A stretch of 47,638 nucleotides of DNA from Oscillospiraceae bacterium. GTDB lineage: Bacteria > Bacillota > Clostridia > Oscillospirales > Oscillospiraceae. The stretch spans positions 90,913-138,550 of the forward strand of contig SVMA01000001.1 in the NCBI GenBank assembly GCA_015067635.1, given 5' to 3'. The position numbers and the translations under genes are program-made. Numbering within the stretch: position 1 is the stretch's first letter; every line of letters begins with the position of its first letter. Shown in pieces: positions 25,611 to 34,084 of this stretch. The notes under the pieces are model-generated. The model saw only the letters and a list, made by a program, of their open reading frames with translations, did not search any database and was not told where the DNA came from.

Positions 25611-26441
25611 TTACTCCGTTCCAAAGCCGGTCAGGACAAATACCTGCTCCAGTGTGGCCACATCTGCCGCAGGCTCCAGAATCGCATACTTGGCGATGCC
25701 GTTATCCGTCAGATTCCAATGGACGATGGTTCCCAAAACCAGATTCTTGGGATAAACCGTTGAGCCGGCCGTCACCACCTGGTCGTGATTCCGAATAACT
25801 GCGGCAGAGGACAGGTAATCCATCCGCAGCATGCCCTGCACACCGGTAGCATAACTTCCCCGAACCATGCCGGGATATCCGGAAGAGGCGATACACGCAC
25901 TGATGTCCAGGGAAGAGTCCAGCACTGAGGTGATCACCGCATAATTGCTTCCCACCTGGGTGACCACACCCACCATTGCGCCGGTTTCCGTAATGGCGCA
26001 CATTCCCTCCTTAATTCCGGAGCCGCTGCCGCGGTTGACCGTAAAGGTATAGGACCAATCATTGCTGGTTCTGGTGATGATATAAGCATCCACCAGTTCG
26101 TAATCCTCATGCTCTTTTTTCAGCTCCAGCAGTTCCCGCAAACGGTCATTTTCCCGCTTGATGGATGCCGCATCCCGATTGTCGGTTTGAATTTGAGATA
26201 ACTGCTCCCGCAATGTCTCATTTTCCAGCGCCAGCTGCTCATACTTGAAAATATAGTCATAAAGCTGCTCTGCCTTATCGGTCAATGCACTGGCGCCGGT
26301 ACGCAGAGGCGTTAAAATGCCCTGTACCGCCAAATCTCCCACAGTCACCCCCATCAAATTGGTGGCGATTGCCAGACCCACCGACAACAGCATGGCTACA
26401 ATCAGCACGATTTTCACTTTTTTGGTGAATAAATACCTCAT
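25611..26441 (-). CDS. mreC: Rod-shape-determining protein MreC
   Basis: MreC is a membrane-anchored, extracytoplasmic organiser of the elongation machinery. The 276-residue protein has a transmembrane segment at about 9-30, a coiled coil at about 60-110 (LENETLREQLSQIQ onward) and the beta-barrel domain, with a GIKEGMCAI stretch near 145. It lies 9 nt after maf. The actin homologue mreB, usually upstream, is not in this window, so it must be elsewhere. Confidence 0.92.
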   Translation of the reverse strand: MRYLFTKKVKIVLIVAMLLSVGLAIATNLMGVTVGDLAVQGILTPLRTGASALTDKAEQLYDYIFKYEQLALENETLREQLSQIQTDNRDAASIKRENDRLRELLELKKEHEDYELVDAYIITRTSNDWSYTFTVNRGSGSGIKEGMCAITETGAMVGVVTQVGSNYAVITSVLDSSLDISACIASSGYPGMVRGSYATGVQGMLRMDYLSSAAVIRNHDQVVTAGSTVYPKNLVLGTIVHWNLTDNGIAKYAILEPAADVATLEQVFVLTGFGTE

Positions 26442-26450
26442 AATAACTCC

Positions 26451-27014
26451 TTAAAACAATTCCGGTGCCAATTCCTGCAGCATCTGCCATAGTCTGCACA
26501 CCGGCAAGCCCATAACATTATAATAATCTCCGTTCATTTTTTCCGCAAACAGCGCCGCACCGCCTTGAATGCCGTAGGCACCGGCCTTATCCATGGGCTC
26601 TCCCGTGGCAACGTAATCGGCAATTTCTTTTTGGGACAGCTTGCGGAAATGAATGTCCGTTACCTCGGTGATGGAGCTTACTTTCTCTCCCCGCAGCACC
26701 GTCATTCCGGTCATTACCTGATGGTCCCGACCGGAGAGCATGGTCAGCATCTGTATGGCTTCCCCGGGAGTTTTGGGCTTGCCTAAAATCTTACCGCCGC
26801 ACACCACGATGGTGTCCGCGGCAATCACCACGTCCTCTTCGGTACGTGCTACCGCCAACGCCTTTTCCCTACTGATGCGTGCCACTTCCTCATAAGCGGA
26901 TGCGGATGCATCCATGGTTTCATCGATATCCGCCACCCGAATAACAAAGGGCAGCCGGAACAGTCCCAGCAGTTCTTTGCGTCGGGGCGACTGGGATGCC
27001 AATATCAGTTCCAT
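26451..27014 (-). CDS. maf: Maf-family nucleotide pyrophosphatase
   Basis: Maf proteins hydrolyse non-canonical or canonical nucleoside triphosphates (dTTP/UTP type in the YhdE group) to monophosphates. The 187-residue product opens LILASQSPRRKELLG (3-17), holds AADTIVVCGGKILGKP (about 65-80) and ends near the NVMGLPV motif. It sits between the U32 gene and mreC, as often seen next to mre genes in Firmicutes. Confidence 0.93.
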   Translation of the reverse strand: MELILASQSPRRKELLGLFRLPFVIRVADIDETMDASASAYEEVARISREKALAVARTEEDVVIAADTIVVCGGKILGKPKTPGEAIQMLTMLSGRDHQVMTGMTVLRGEKVSSITEVTDIHFRKLSQKEIADYVATGEPMDKAGAYGIQGGAALFAEKMNGDYYNVMGLPVCRLWQMLQELAPELF

Positions 27015-27030
27015 TTCCCAATTCCTTTCC

Positions 27031-29112
27031 TTATTCCAGCCCTCTCAGATACAGTCCTCTGGTGCAGGCACCGGGATCAAAAGGCGCGGGGTTGAGATAA
27101 TTCTCCAGCACCTGATCCACTTCCCGTGGGCTCTCTGTGGTGAAATACATCCGAATGCCCCACAGTCCCAACCGTCCCAGATCCTTTTGCCGATCCAGCC
27201 AGCTTAGCTTTTTCCCGTTGAGCAAAATGCTGCGGCAGCTGCTTCCATCCCTGATCAGGGGGAATTCCGCACCGGTTTTGTCCATCAGCTTTCCTGTGGA
27301 AAGATTGCAGGTACAGTTGCCGGTACGTCCGCGAATGAGACAGTTTTCCGTTACCATCAGTGGCAGCCGCCCGTATACCAATATCTCACAGGGTACCGCC
27401 TTGGACACATCCCGAATCTGCGGCATGGTCATTTCAAAGCTCAAGGTCGCACTGATCAGTTCCAATTCCCGCATCAGATTCACCGATCGGGAATTATAAA
27501 GATTCAAGCCATAGTCACCGCGAATACGGAAACCAATTTCCCGTACCGGCAGCAGCAAGCCCAAATTGCCCACCAGCGCATCCCGCACGCCCATTTCCCG
27601 TACGGTGCGCAGTTGCTCCTTCAATCGGTCCATCTCATGGTCCGCGACGATACGGGGCAGCACCGCCGTCACCTTACAGCGGCGGTTCAACTCATGGCAA
27701 AAAACAGGGTCCTGCGCCAAAATGTGCAGCGGTACATACAGCGCCGCCGGACGGAGCTTTAACAGCTTATCGGTAATCTGCTCCCGGGTAGTCACCTGCA
27801 CGATGGGTGCGGGTGTTTCCTTGCTTCCGGCATAATTGACGCTCTTTCCGGGTCGGTGGAGGGAATGGGCTTCCCGCCTTGCCCGCAGGGCAGTCAGCTG
27901 ATTCAGCGCATCCCGACGCATGGCGTTAATCGCCGCAGCCGAGATGGTCATTCCGGGACCGATATCCGCAGTACATTCCGCGCAGAAATACGGTGTTCCT
28001 CCTGTTTTGGACAGTCTTTCCCGCAAGGACTCCTCCGTCAAGGGTAAGGTACGGGCCAGCTCTGCCGACGGACCCTTGACCCGACAGCTGTGACCCTGAC
28101 TGTCCGTCACCGTCAGAGAGGTCTCCTCCGGTGTGATTACCCCGTGGAAAGCCACCGCCACCAGGGGATGCTCTGCCGCCTCATAGGTGGCTCTTGCATC
28201 GGCAAGCCATTTGGCATTGTCGTATTTATCCTCCCGAACACCAAACATGTGCTGTCCGGTATGTCCGGTATAATAGCCGTCCGTAAAGCCCTGACGGTTG
28301 AATGCCGCAGACAGCGTTTCCATCATCTCCCGGGTAACAGGCTCACCGTCCAAAGCCCGACGGTAAACACCCGTCACCGCCGCCACATACTCCGGTCGTT
28401 TCATACGTCCTTCCAGCTTCAGGGATGCTACGCCCATATTCTGCAATTCCTTCAGATGCTGCACCAGACAATTATCCTTCAGACTCAGCGGATGGCGATT
28501 TTCCTGCCGCCCGTAGCCATAGGCTTGCCGACAGGGCTGGGCACATCGCCCGCGGTTACCGGAACGGCCGCCGATGGCCGCAGACAGATAGCACTGTCCC
28601 GAATAACACATACAAAGCGCACCGTGCCCGAAAACCTCAATTTCTATCGGGGAATTGGCAGTAATATAGGCAATGTTTTCCCGACTCAGTTCCCGGCTCA
28701 GAACCACCCGGGAAAGTCCCATAGCGGCGCAAAACAGCACGCCGGAAAGGGAATGGATACTCATTTGCGTAGAGCCGTGGAGTGGAATGTGGGGTGCAAT
28801 TTGACGGCAAAGCTGAAGCACCGCCAGATCCTGCACGATAAACGCATCCACACCGCTGTTGGCGGCACTGCGGATTAAATCACAAACGTCGCTCATTTCC
28901 CGGTCGGAAACCAGCGTGTTCAAAGTCAGATGTACCGCAACACCACGAACATGGCAGTATTTCACCGCTTCGGTAAGCATCTGGGGTGTGAAGTTTTTTG
29001 CGCCCTGACGGGCATTGAAGATGCCGCTGCCAAGATACACCGCATTTGCCCCGTTTTGCACGGCGGCATACAGTGCTTCCATGGATCCGGCAGGCGCAAG
29101 AAGTTCCAACAT
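27031..29112 (-). CDS. Peptidase U32-family protein (RlhA/TrhP-like)
   Basis: Members of this family, once named collagenase-like peptidases, include enzymes that hydroxylate 23S rRNA or tRNA through prephenate- and iron-sulphur-linked chemistry. The 693-residue protein begins LELLAPAGSMEALYAAV and carries the U32 signature around EVFGHGALCMCYSGQC and NRGRCAQPCRQ (about 155-190), whose cysteines are probable cluster ligands. A long second domain follows. I prefer the ATG at 29110-29112, with GGAGAG 7 nt upstream. It heads a five-gene run ending in mrdA. Confidence 0.88.
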   Translation of the reverse strand: MLELLAPAGSMEALYAAVQNGANAVYLGSGIFNARQGAKNFTPQMLTEAVKYCHVRGVAVHLTLNTLVSDREMSDVCDLIRSAANSGVDAFIVQDLAVLQLCRQIAPHIPLHGSTQMSIHSLSGVLFCAAMGLSRVVLSRELSRENIAYITANSPIEIEVFGHGALCMCYSGQCYLSAAIGGRSGNRGRCAQPCRQAYGYGRQENRHPLSLKDNCLVQHLKELQNMGVASLKLEGRMKRPEYVAAVTGVYRRALDGEPVTREMMETLSAAFNRQGFTDGYYTGHTGQHMFGVREDKYDNAKWLADARATYEAAEHPLVAVAFHGVITPEETSLTVTDSQGHSCRVKGPSAELARTLPLTEESLRERLSKTGGTPYFCAECTADIGPGMTISAAAINAMRRDALNQLTALRARREAHSLHRPGKSVNYAGSKETPAPIVQVTTREQITDKLLKLRPAALYVPLHILAQDPVFCHELNRRCKVTAVLPRIVADHEMDRLKEQLRTVREMGVRDALVGNLGLLLPVREIGFRIRGDYGLNLYNSRSVNLMRELELISATLSFEMTMPQIRDVSKAVPCEILVYGRLPLMVTENCLIRGRTGNCTCNLSTGKLMDKTGAEFPLIRDGSSCRSILLNGKKLSWLDRQKDLGRLGLWGIRMYFTTESPREVDQVLENYLNPAPFDPGACTRGLYLRGLE

Positions 29113-29146
29113 AAGCAATCTCTCCATCATTGCATACTTACTTCGC

Positions 29147-29184
29147 ATTATACCACAACTGCGAAAAAACTTCTAGTCCGGACT
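29147..29184. promoter_or_regulatory. Minus-strand -10 box and palindrome in the U32 / eut divergent region
   Basis: TATAAT on the minus strand (29147-29152) is a likely -10 for the U32 gene; the matching -35 is poor (TAGAAG at 17 nt). The perfect 10-bp palindrome AGTCCGGACT (29175-29184) lies between the divergent genes. No clear plus-strand sigma-A promoter was found for the eut cluster in the remaining 65 nt. Confidence 0.4.
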
Positions 29185-29249
29185 TTGAATTTTTCATAAA
29201 TAATACAGGAAATTTTGGGAAAGAATAGGAAGGAAAAGGTGGTGGCGAC

Positions 29250-30326
29250 ATGAAAGAATTTTCCTGTGAAACCAAAATCGTAATGGGCCGCGGTGCGCTG
29301 GAGGCCCTCAAACAGTTTTCCTTTCAACGGCTGATGGTGGTTTCCGATCCGTTTTTTGCCAAAAACGGCTGGGCTGAAAGGGTGGGAAAGTACTCCCAAA
29401 GCTTTGCGGTTTTCCACAAGATCGTTCCCGATCCTACGGTTACGCTGGTGGCAGAAGGTACGGCTGAGCTTCAAAAATTTCAACCCGACGGCATTGTGGC
29501 CATTGGCGGCGGCAGTGCTATGGACTGCGCCAAGGCCATGACCTATTTCAGCGGCTTGGATATCCCTTTGGTGGCAGTTCCCACTACTTCCGGCTCCGGC
29601 TCCGAGGTAACAGACTTTGCCATTTTGACCCATGACGGGGTAAAGCATCCCCTTGTGGACAAGAAGCTTCGTCCCTGTCTTGCCATTTTGGAAGAGGAAT
29701 TGCTGACCGGTTTGCCAAATACGCTGATTGCCGACGGCGGCTTTGATGTTATTTCCCACGCACTGGAGGCTTGGGTGGGAAGCAACGCCAATCCCTTCAC
29801 GGACGCTCTGGCTCTGGAAGCCTTTTGTGCGGCCTTCCAATTCCTGCCCCGTTCCTTTGAAGGGGACACCAAGGTTCGGCTTTCGGTGCATACCGCCTCC
29901 TGTATGGCAGGTCTTTCCTTTACCCAGGCCGGTTTGGGTCTGTGCCATGCTATTTCTCACAGTCTGGGCGGTCAGTTCCACATTCCCCACGGACGGCTGA
30001 ATGCCATTTTGCTTCCGGCCGTCATCTCCTACAATGCAGAAGCTGTGGGCAGTCGATACGCGGAGCTTTCCCGACGCATCGGTTTGGGCGGCATCAGCGA
30101 TGCCATGGCCTTACGGAATTTGAAAAATGCCCTGGTGCGCCTGCGCAATCAGCTGAGGCTCCCCGCCACGCTGGCAGAGGCGGGGGTTTCTCCCGGGCTT
30201 TTGCAGGAGAAAATGCAATCCCTTATTTCTGCCGCATGTCAGGATCCCTGCTGTAAGACCAATCCCCTTCCGGTAACTGCCGAGCTTGTCCGGCAGGTGC
30301 TTTCGGAGGTAGCCGGACGTGGATGA
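29250..30326 (+). CDS. eutG: Iron-containing alcohol dehydrogenase (EutG/PduQ type)
   Basis: In a microcompartment this enzyme reduces acetaldehyde to ethanol and recycles NAD. The 358-residue protein is a group III Fe-ADH: GGGSAMDCAKAM near 91, VPTTSGSGSEVTDF near 112, and metal-ligand blocks DGGFDVISHALEAW and GLCHAISHSLGG...PHGRLNAILLP further on. It is the first gene of the eut run and its stop overlaps the eutA start. Similarity to 1-propanol dehydrogenase PduQ is equally possible by sequence; context favours the ethanolamine role. Confidence 0.85.
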   Translation: MKEFSCETKIVMGRGALEALKQFSFQRLMVVSDPFFAKNGWAERVGKYSQSFAVFHKIVPDPTVTLVAEGTAELQKFQPDGIVAIGGGSAMDCAKAMTYFSGLDIPLVAVPTTSGSGSEVTDFAILTHDGVKHPLVDKKLRPCLAILEEELLTGLPNTLIADGGFDVISHALEAWVGSNANPFTDALALEAFCAAFQFLPRSFEGDTKVRLSVHTASCMAGLSFTQAGLGLCHAISHSLGGQFHIPHGRLNAILLPAVISYNAEAVGSRYAELSRRIGLGGISDAMALRNLKNALVRLRNQLRLPATLAEAGVSPGLLQEKMQSLISAACQDPCCKTNPLPVTAELVRQVLSEVAGRG

Positions 30327-31692
30327 GCAGCTTCTCAGCGTTGGTCTGGATGTGGGGACTACCTCTACCCAGCTCATTGTATCCCGCCTCACTGTCTCCA
30401 ATCAGGCCTCCGGCTTTGCCGTGCCGGAAATGGAGATATCCCAGCGGGAGATCCGATACCGCAGTCCGGTGCATTTTACCCCTCTTTTGGAGGGGAATCT
30501 GGTAGATGGCGACAAAATTCGCGCAATTTTGGAGCAGGAATATCAAAATGCAGGCATTTCCCGTCATGATGTGGATACCGGCGCAGTTATCATCACCGGA
30601 GAAACCTCCCGCAGGGAAAACGCCAAGGCGGTGCTGGAGGCTCTGTCGGAATATGCCGGAGATTTTGTGGTGGCCACTGCCGGACCGGCTCTGGAGAGCA
30701 TTTTGGCGGCAAGAGGTGCCGGTGCGGTTGCCCATAGCGGAGCAACCGGAGAAACGGTGTTTCACATGGATATCGGAGGCGGCACCTCCAATCTGGCGCT
30801 GATTGAGAACGGATGCATCACCTGTACCGATTGTCTGAACGTGGGCGGTCGTCTTTTAAAAGTGGATAAAACCGGAAAAATTCTCTATATTTCTCCGGTT
30901 TTACAGGAGCTTTGCCCTTTTTCTCCCGGAGATACCGTCACCCCCGGGGAGCTGCAGCCGGTGGCGGAGCTGCTGGTGCAGGCTTTGGAAATGGCGGCAG
31001 GTCTGCGCTCCCCCACCTCTCTGCTTACCAAACTGCGCACGAAAGAATTGGGTACGCACCCCGGCTGCAGCGTCCAAAATGCAGTGATTTCCTTTTCCGG
31101 CGGTGTGGCGGACTGTATTGAAAATCGACAGGAGCCCTTCGCTTTTGGGGATATGGGACCGATTTTGGGTCAGGCAATTCTAAAAAGCCGCCTGTGTCAA
31201 GGCGTCTATCGGCTGGGAACGGAAACCATCCGTGCAACCGTTATCGGTGCAGGCTGTCACAGCACCCAGCTGTCCGGCAGTACGGTTTTCTGCCAAAATA
31301 TCCCCTTTCCTCTGAAAAATCTTCCGGTGACAGTGCTGAGCAAGGAAGAACAGTCCCTGACTTCCGATGCTCTGATTTCCTGTATTCAAGGAAAGCTGAA
31401 TCAGCAGGACACCCTTTCTGTATTGTCCCTTCCGGGCTTTTCTTCTCCCTGCTATAGGGACGTGAAGGCGCTGGCAGCTTCTCTTGTTTCCGCACTGCCG
31501 TCCCCTGCTTTGGTAGCTTTGGAGCAGGACATGGCAAAGGCCTTGGGTCAGGCAATGGCCCTGCTCCGTCCTGAGGGGGAAATCCTCTGTATTGACCGGG
31601 TGCGTTTACAAGCCGGAGATTATCTGGATGTGGGTGCACCTGTGGGACCCGCCTTTCCTTTGGTAATAAAAACTTTGATTCTGGAACGGTAA
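30319..31692 (+). CDS. eutA: Ethanolamine ammonia-lyase reactivating factor EutA
   Basis: EutA is a chaperone-like ATPase that removes damaged B12 from EutBC. The 457-residue product shows the actin/Hsp70-type fold motifs VGLDVGTTSTQLIVS (8-22) and HMDIGGGTSNLAL near 150, and a family block ITGETSRRENAK near 93. It starts at GTG 30319 with GGAGGT upstream, overlapping the dehydrogenase stop by 8 nt. Here it is separated from eutBC by pduL, a PduM-like gene, eutN and eutH. Confidence 0.93.
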   Translation: MDEQLLSVGLDVGTTSTQLIVSRLTVSNQASGFAVPEMEISQREIRYRSPVHFTPLLEGNLVDGDKIRAILEQEYQNAGISRHDVDTGAVIITGETSRRENAKAVLEALSEYAGDFVVATAGPALESILAARGAGAVAHSGATGETVFHMDIGGGTSNLALIENGCITCTDCLNVGGRLLKVDKTGKILYISPVLQELCPFSPGDTVTPGELQPVAELLVQALEMAAGLRSPTSLLTKLRTKELGTHPGCSVQNAVISFSGGVADCIENRQEPFAFGDMGPILGQAILKSRLCQGVYRLGTETIRATVIGAGCHSTQLSGSTVFCQNIPFPLKNLPVTVLSKEEQSLTSDALISCIQGKLNQQDTLSVLSLPGFSSPCYRDVKALAASLVSALPSPALVALEQDMAKALGQAMALLRPEGEILCIDRVRLQAGDYLDVGAPVGPAFPLVIKTLILER

Positions 31693-31724
31693 TTTCCGTG
31701 CATTCCTGCAGAAAGGAGCAAAAA

Positions 31725-32333
31725 ATGGAACAGTCAAAACTGCAAGCCTTGACCGATGCTGTTTTGCATCGATTATTCATAGAACTGGAAGCCTCCGGTC
31801 GTCACGTCCACGTGACACAGTCCCAGGCACAGCTTCTTTTCGGGCATGATCTGACGCCCAAGCGACCCCTGTCTCAGCCGGGGCAATTTTTGGCCAATGA
31901 ACGCGTAACGATTCTCGGTCCGAAGGGAGAATTTCAAAACGTAGCCGTTCTGGGTCCTGCCAGAGAGGAAGCACAGGTGGAGATATCCCTTACAGACGGG
32001 AGAATCCTAGGCGTCACGCCGCCTATCCGTCTGTCCGGCGATGTCAAGGATACACCGCCGATCTTTCTGCTGGGTCCCCTGGGTCGGGTGGATTTGCCCC
32101 GGGGACTGATGGTTGCCCAACGACATATTCATCTCACGCCGGAGGATGCACAGCGCTTTTGCGTAACGGATAAGCAGGTGGTTCGTCTGCAGACCTTAAC
32201 CAAACGTCCCTGTGTTTTTGAGGACGTGGTGGTACGTGTCCGGCCGGACTTTGCATCCGCCGCACATTTGGATTATGACGAAGCCAACGCCTGTGGCTTT
32301 ACAAACGGAGATTTGGGGAGGATTTTGCCATGA
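31725..32333 (+). CDS. pduL: Phosphate acyltransferase PduL
   Basis: PduL converts acetyl-CoA (or propionyl-CoA) and phosphate to acyl-phosphate and regenerates CoA inside the shell. The 202-residue product has two similar beta-barrel halves with zinc-ligand motifs GRHVHVTQ (about 25-32) and AQRHIHLTPEDA (about 128-139). The first 20 residues (MEQSKLQALTDAVLHRLF) look like an amphipathic encapsulation helix. ATG 31725 follows AAAGGAG. The stop overlaps the next start (ATGA). Confidence 0.93.
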   Translation: MEQSKLQALTDAVLHRLFIELEASGRHVHVTQSQAQLLFGHDLTPKRPLSQPGQFLANERVTILGPKGEFQNVAVLGPAREEAQVEISLTDGRILGVTPPIRLSGDVKDTPPIFLLGPLGRVDLPRGLMVAQRHIHLTPEDAQRFCVTDKQVVRLQTLTKRPCVFEDVVVRVRPDFASAAHLDYDEANACGFTNGDLGRILP

Positions 32334-32728
32334 ACCGGGCTTTTTTGTTGGGCAAAGCACCGCCCCTTCCTCTGGGCTACGAATACGCAGACACCCCGCC
32401 CTTTGACGCGGTGGTCATCGGCTCACTGACGCTGCAGCAGCTGCTGCGTTTTCAGGAGGAGCAGGTTTTATCTGCTCTGGCAGAGGGAACGCCGGTGCTG
32501 CTCTATACGCCAGGTCTGCCGCAGGCGCCCAAAAACCGTTCTCTTTCCGCCAGCCTTGCGGCGGCTCAGCGGGAGCTGAAAAACTGGGGCGTCATTTTTA
32601 CGGACGGCGGTCAAAAACGCCTGATTACCGCCGAGACCGCCCGTGCCATGCGTCGGGACGGACGCAGACCCGGTCCCGATGCGGTATTGACCCCATTGGC
32701 AAAGGAAATTTTGGAGGGATTGGATTGA
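32330..32728 (+). CDS. PduM-like microcompartment-associated protein
   Basis: This 132-residue protein is not securely recognised. It has a central Rossmann-like run, AVVIGSLTLQQLL (about 27-39), ALAEGTPVLLYTPGL (51-65), then GVIFTDGGQKRLITAETAR (86-104). The position between pduL and a pduN/eutN gene is that of pduM in propanediol operons, and the layout of segments (hydrophobic strand, AL.xG.xV strand, V-F-T-D strand) resembles PduM. PduM is needed for proper microcompartment assembly. Four-base overlaps couple it to both neighbours. The assignment is an inference from order plus weak resemblance. Confidence 0.5.
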   Translation: MNRAFLLGKAPPLPLGYEYADTPPFDAVVIGSLTLQQLLRFQEEQVLSALAEGTPVLLYTPGLPQAPKNRSLSASLAAAQRELKNWGVIFTDGGQKRLITAETARAMRRDGRRPGPDAVLTPLAKEILEGLD

Positions 32729-32973
32729 AAATCGGTATTGTTTCCGGCTCCGTATGGGCCACAAGAAAAGCCGCCTGTTTACAGGGGCAGACCTTTTTGG
32801 TCGTCAAGGTAGGAGAGGAGCAAATGGTAGCCGCAGACCAAGTGGGTGCCGGAACAGGCGACCACGTACTGCTGATTACCGGCACGGTTGCTTCCCGTTA
32901 CTGTATGGATGCACCGGTGGATGCCGCAGTGGTGGCGATTCTGGATCCGGAGGGAAAATATGAGCGTCCATGA
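32725..32973 (+). CDS. eutN: EutN/PduN/CcmL-family shell vertex protein
   Basis: BMC-P proteins form pentamers that cap microcompartment vertices. The 82-residue product fits the family in length and pattern: IGIVSGSVWATRKAACLQGQTF at the start (seen as GSVWATRK), VAADQVGAGTGDHVLLITG in the middle and DAAVVAILD near the end. It starts at TTG 32725 overlapping the previous stop (TTGA), with TTGGAGGG upstream. It overlaps eutH by 14 nt. Confidence 0.93.
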   Translation: MKIGIVSGSVWATRKAACLQGQTFLVVKVGEEQMVAADQVGAGTGDHVLLITGTVASRYCMDAPVDAAVVAILDPEGKYERP

Positions 32974-34039
32974 AATTCTCATTGCCATTATGGCAGTCTT
33001 TGCCGTTTTGGGTGCCCTGGATCGGATCTTCGGCAATCGCTTCGGCATCGGACAGGAATTTGAAAACGGCATTCTTGCCATGGGCTCTTTGGCCATTGCC
33101 ATGATCGGTGTCATCTGTCTGGCACCGGTGCTGGCGGCACTTTTGAAGCCGGTGGTCGTTCCTGTTTTCAACTTTTTGGGAGCTGACGGTGCCATGTTTG
33201 CCGGCACGATTCTCGCCTGTGATATGGGCGGCGGCGCTTTGGCGCAGGAGTTGACCTCCAATTCTCAGGCGGCCTTACTGGGCGGTGTGATCACCGGCTC
33301 CATGCTGGGTGCCACCATCGTATTTACCATTCCCGTAGCCATGGGCATTTTGCGGGAAGCCGACCGTCCTCATTTGGCAAAAGGTATTTTGTGCGGTGTC
33401 GTCACTATTCCCATCGGCGTACTGGCCGGCGGCTTGGTGGCAGGCTTCCCCCTGCTGATGGTTTTGCAAAACCTGATTCCCATTGTGCTTATTGCCGCCC
33501 TGATTGCCTTGGGTCTCTGGAAATGGGAAAAGGGAATGATCCGCGGCTTCGGATTTTTCGGAAAAGGCATTATTGCCCTGATCACCGTGGGTCTGGTATG
33601 CGCCATCACACAATCCTTAACCGGCTTTGTGATCATCCCCGGCTTGGCACCCATCGAAGAAGGCTTTCAGACCGTTGGCTCCATCGCCATCGTACTGGCC
33701 GGTGCCTTTCCTTTGGTATATGCCGTCACCAAACTGCTGAAAACGCCCCTGCTGAAATTGGGAAAGCTTCTGCACGTCAATGATACTGCCGCGGCAGGAT
33801 TGATTGCCAGCCTTGCCAATTCCATTGCCACCTTTGACATGATGAAAAACATGGACAGGCGGGGAAAGGTGGTAAACGTAGCCTTTGCGGTGAGTGCCGC
33901 CTTTGTGTTTGGCGATCACATGGGCTTCACTGCCGGCTTCGCACCGGAAATGCTTCCGGCGGTGATTGTGGGAAAACTGGCCGGCGGCGTCACAGCTGTT
34001 GCGGTTGCCTTATTTTTGACAAGGAAGGAAAAATCGTAG
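32960..34039 (+). CDS. eutH: Ethanolamine permease EutH
   Basis: EutH moves ethanolamine across the cytoplasmic membrane when external levels are low. The 359-residue protein is almost entirely hydrophobic with about ten predicted membrane segments. Family-like segments include LACDMGGGALAQEL near 76, GAFPLVYAVTKLL, and FGDHMGFTAGFAP near 313. ATG 32960 follows GGAGGG. An upstream extension of the frame lies inside eutN and is not used. Confidence 0.92.
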   Translation: MSVHEILIAIMAVFAVLGALDRIFGNRFGIGQEFENGILAMGSLAIAMIGVICLAPVLAALLKPVVVPVFNFLGADGAMFAGTILACDMGGGALAQELTSNSQAALLGGVITGSMLGATIVFTIPVAMGILREADRPHLAKGILCGVVTIPIGVLAGGLVAGFPLLMVLQNLIPIVLIAALIALGLWKWEKGMIRGFGFFGKGIIALITVGLVCAITQSLTGFVIIPGLAPIEEGFQTVGSIAIVLAGAFPLVYAVTKLLKTPLLKLGKLLHVNDTAAAGLIASLANSIATFDMMKNMDRRGKVVNVAFAVSAAFVFGDHMGFTAGFAPEMLPAVIVGKLAGGVTAVAVALFLTRKEKS

Positions 34040-34084
34040 TTTCTGTCCGTTAGGCAGAGCTACTGCTTACCATCAGGAGGTAGT

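Noticed and set aside
29149..29249. AdoCbl riboswitch before the eut cluster
   Set aside because: The intergenic space is only about 100 nt and no B12-box-like sequence was seen.
34040..34084. Possible EutV-type antiterminator hairpin before eutB
   Set aside because: The hairpin AGGCAG/CTGCTT has a five-base loop and is single; EutV targets are paired hairpins with six-base loops (A at 1, G at 4) overlapping a terminator.
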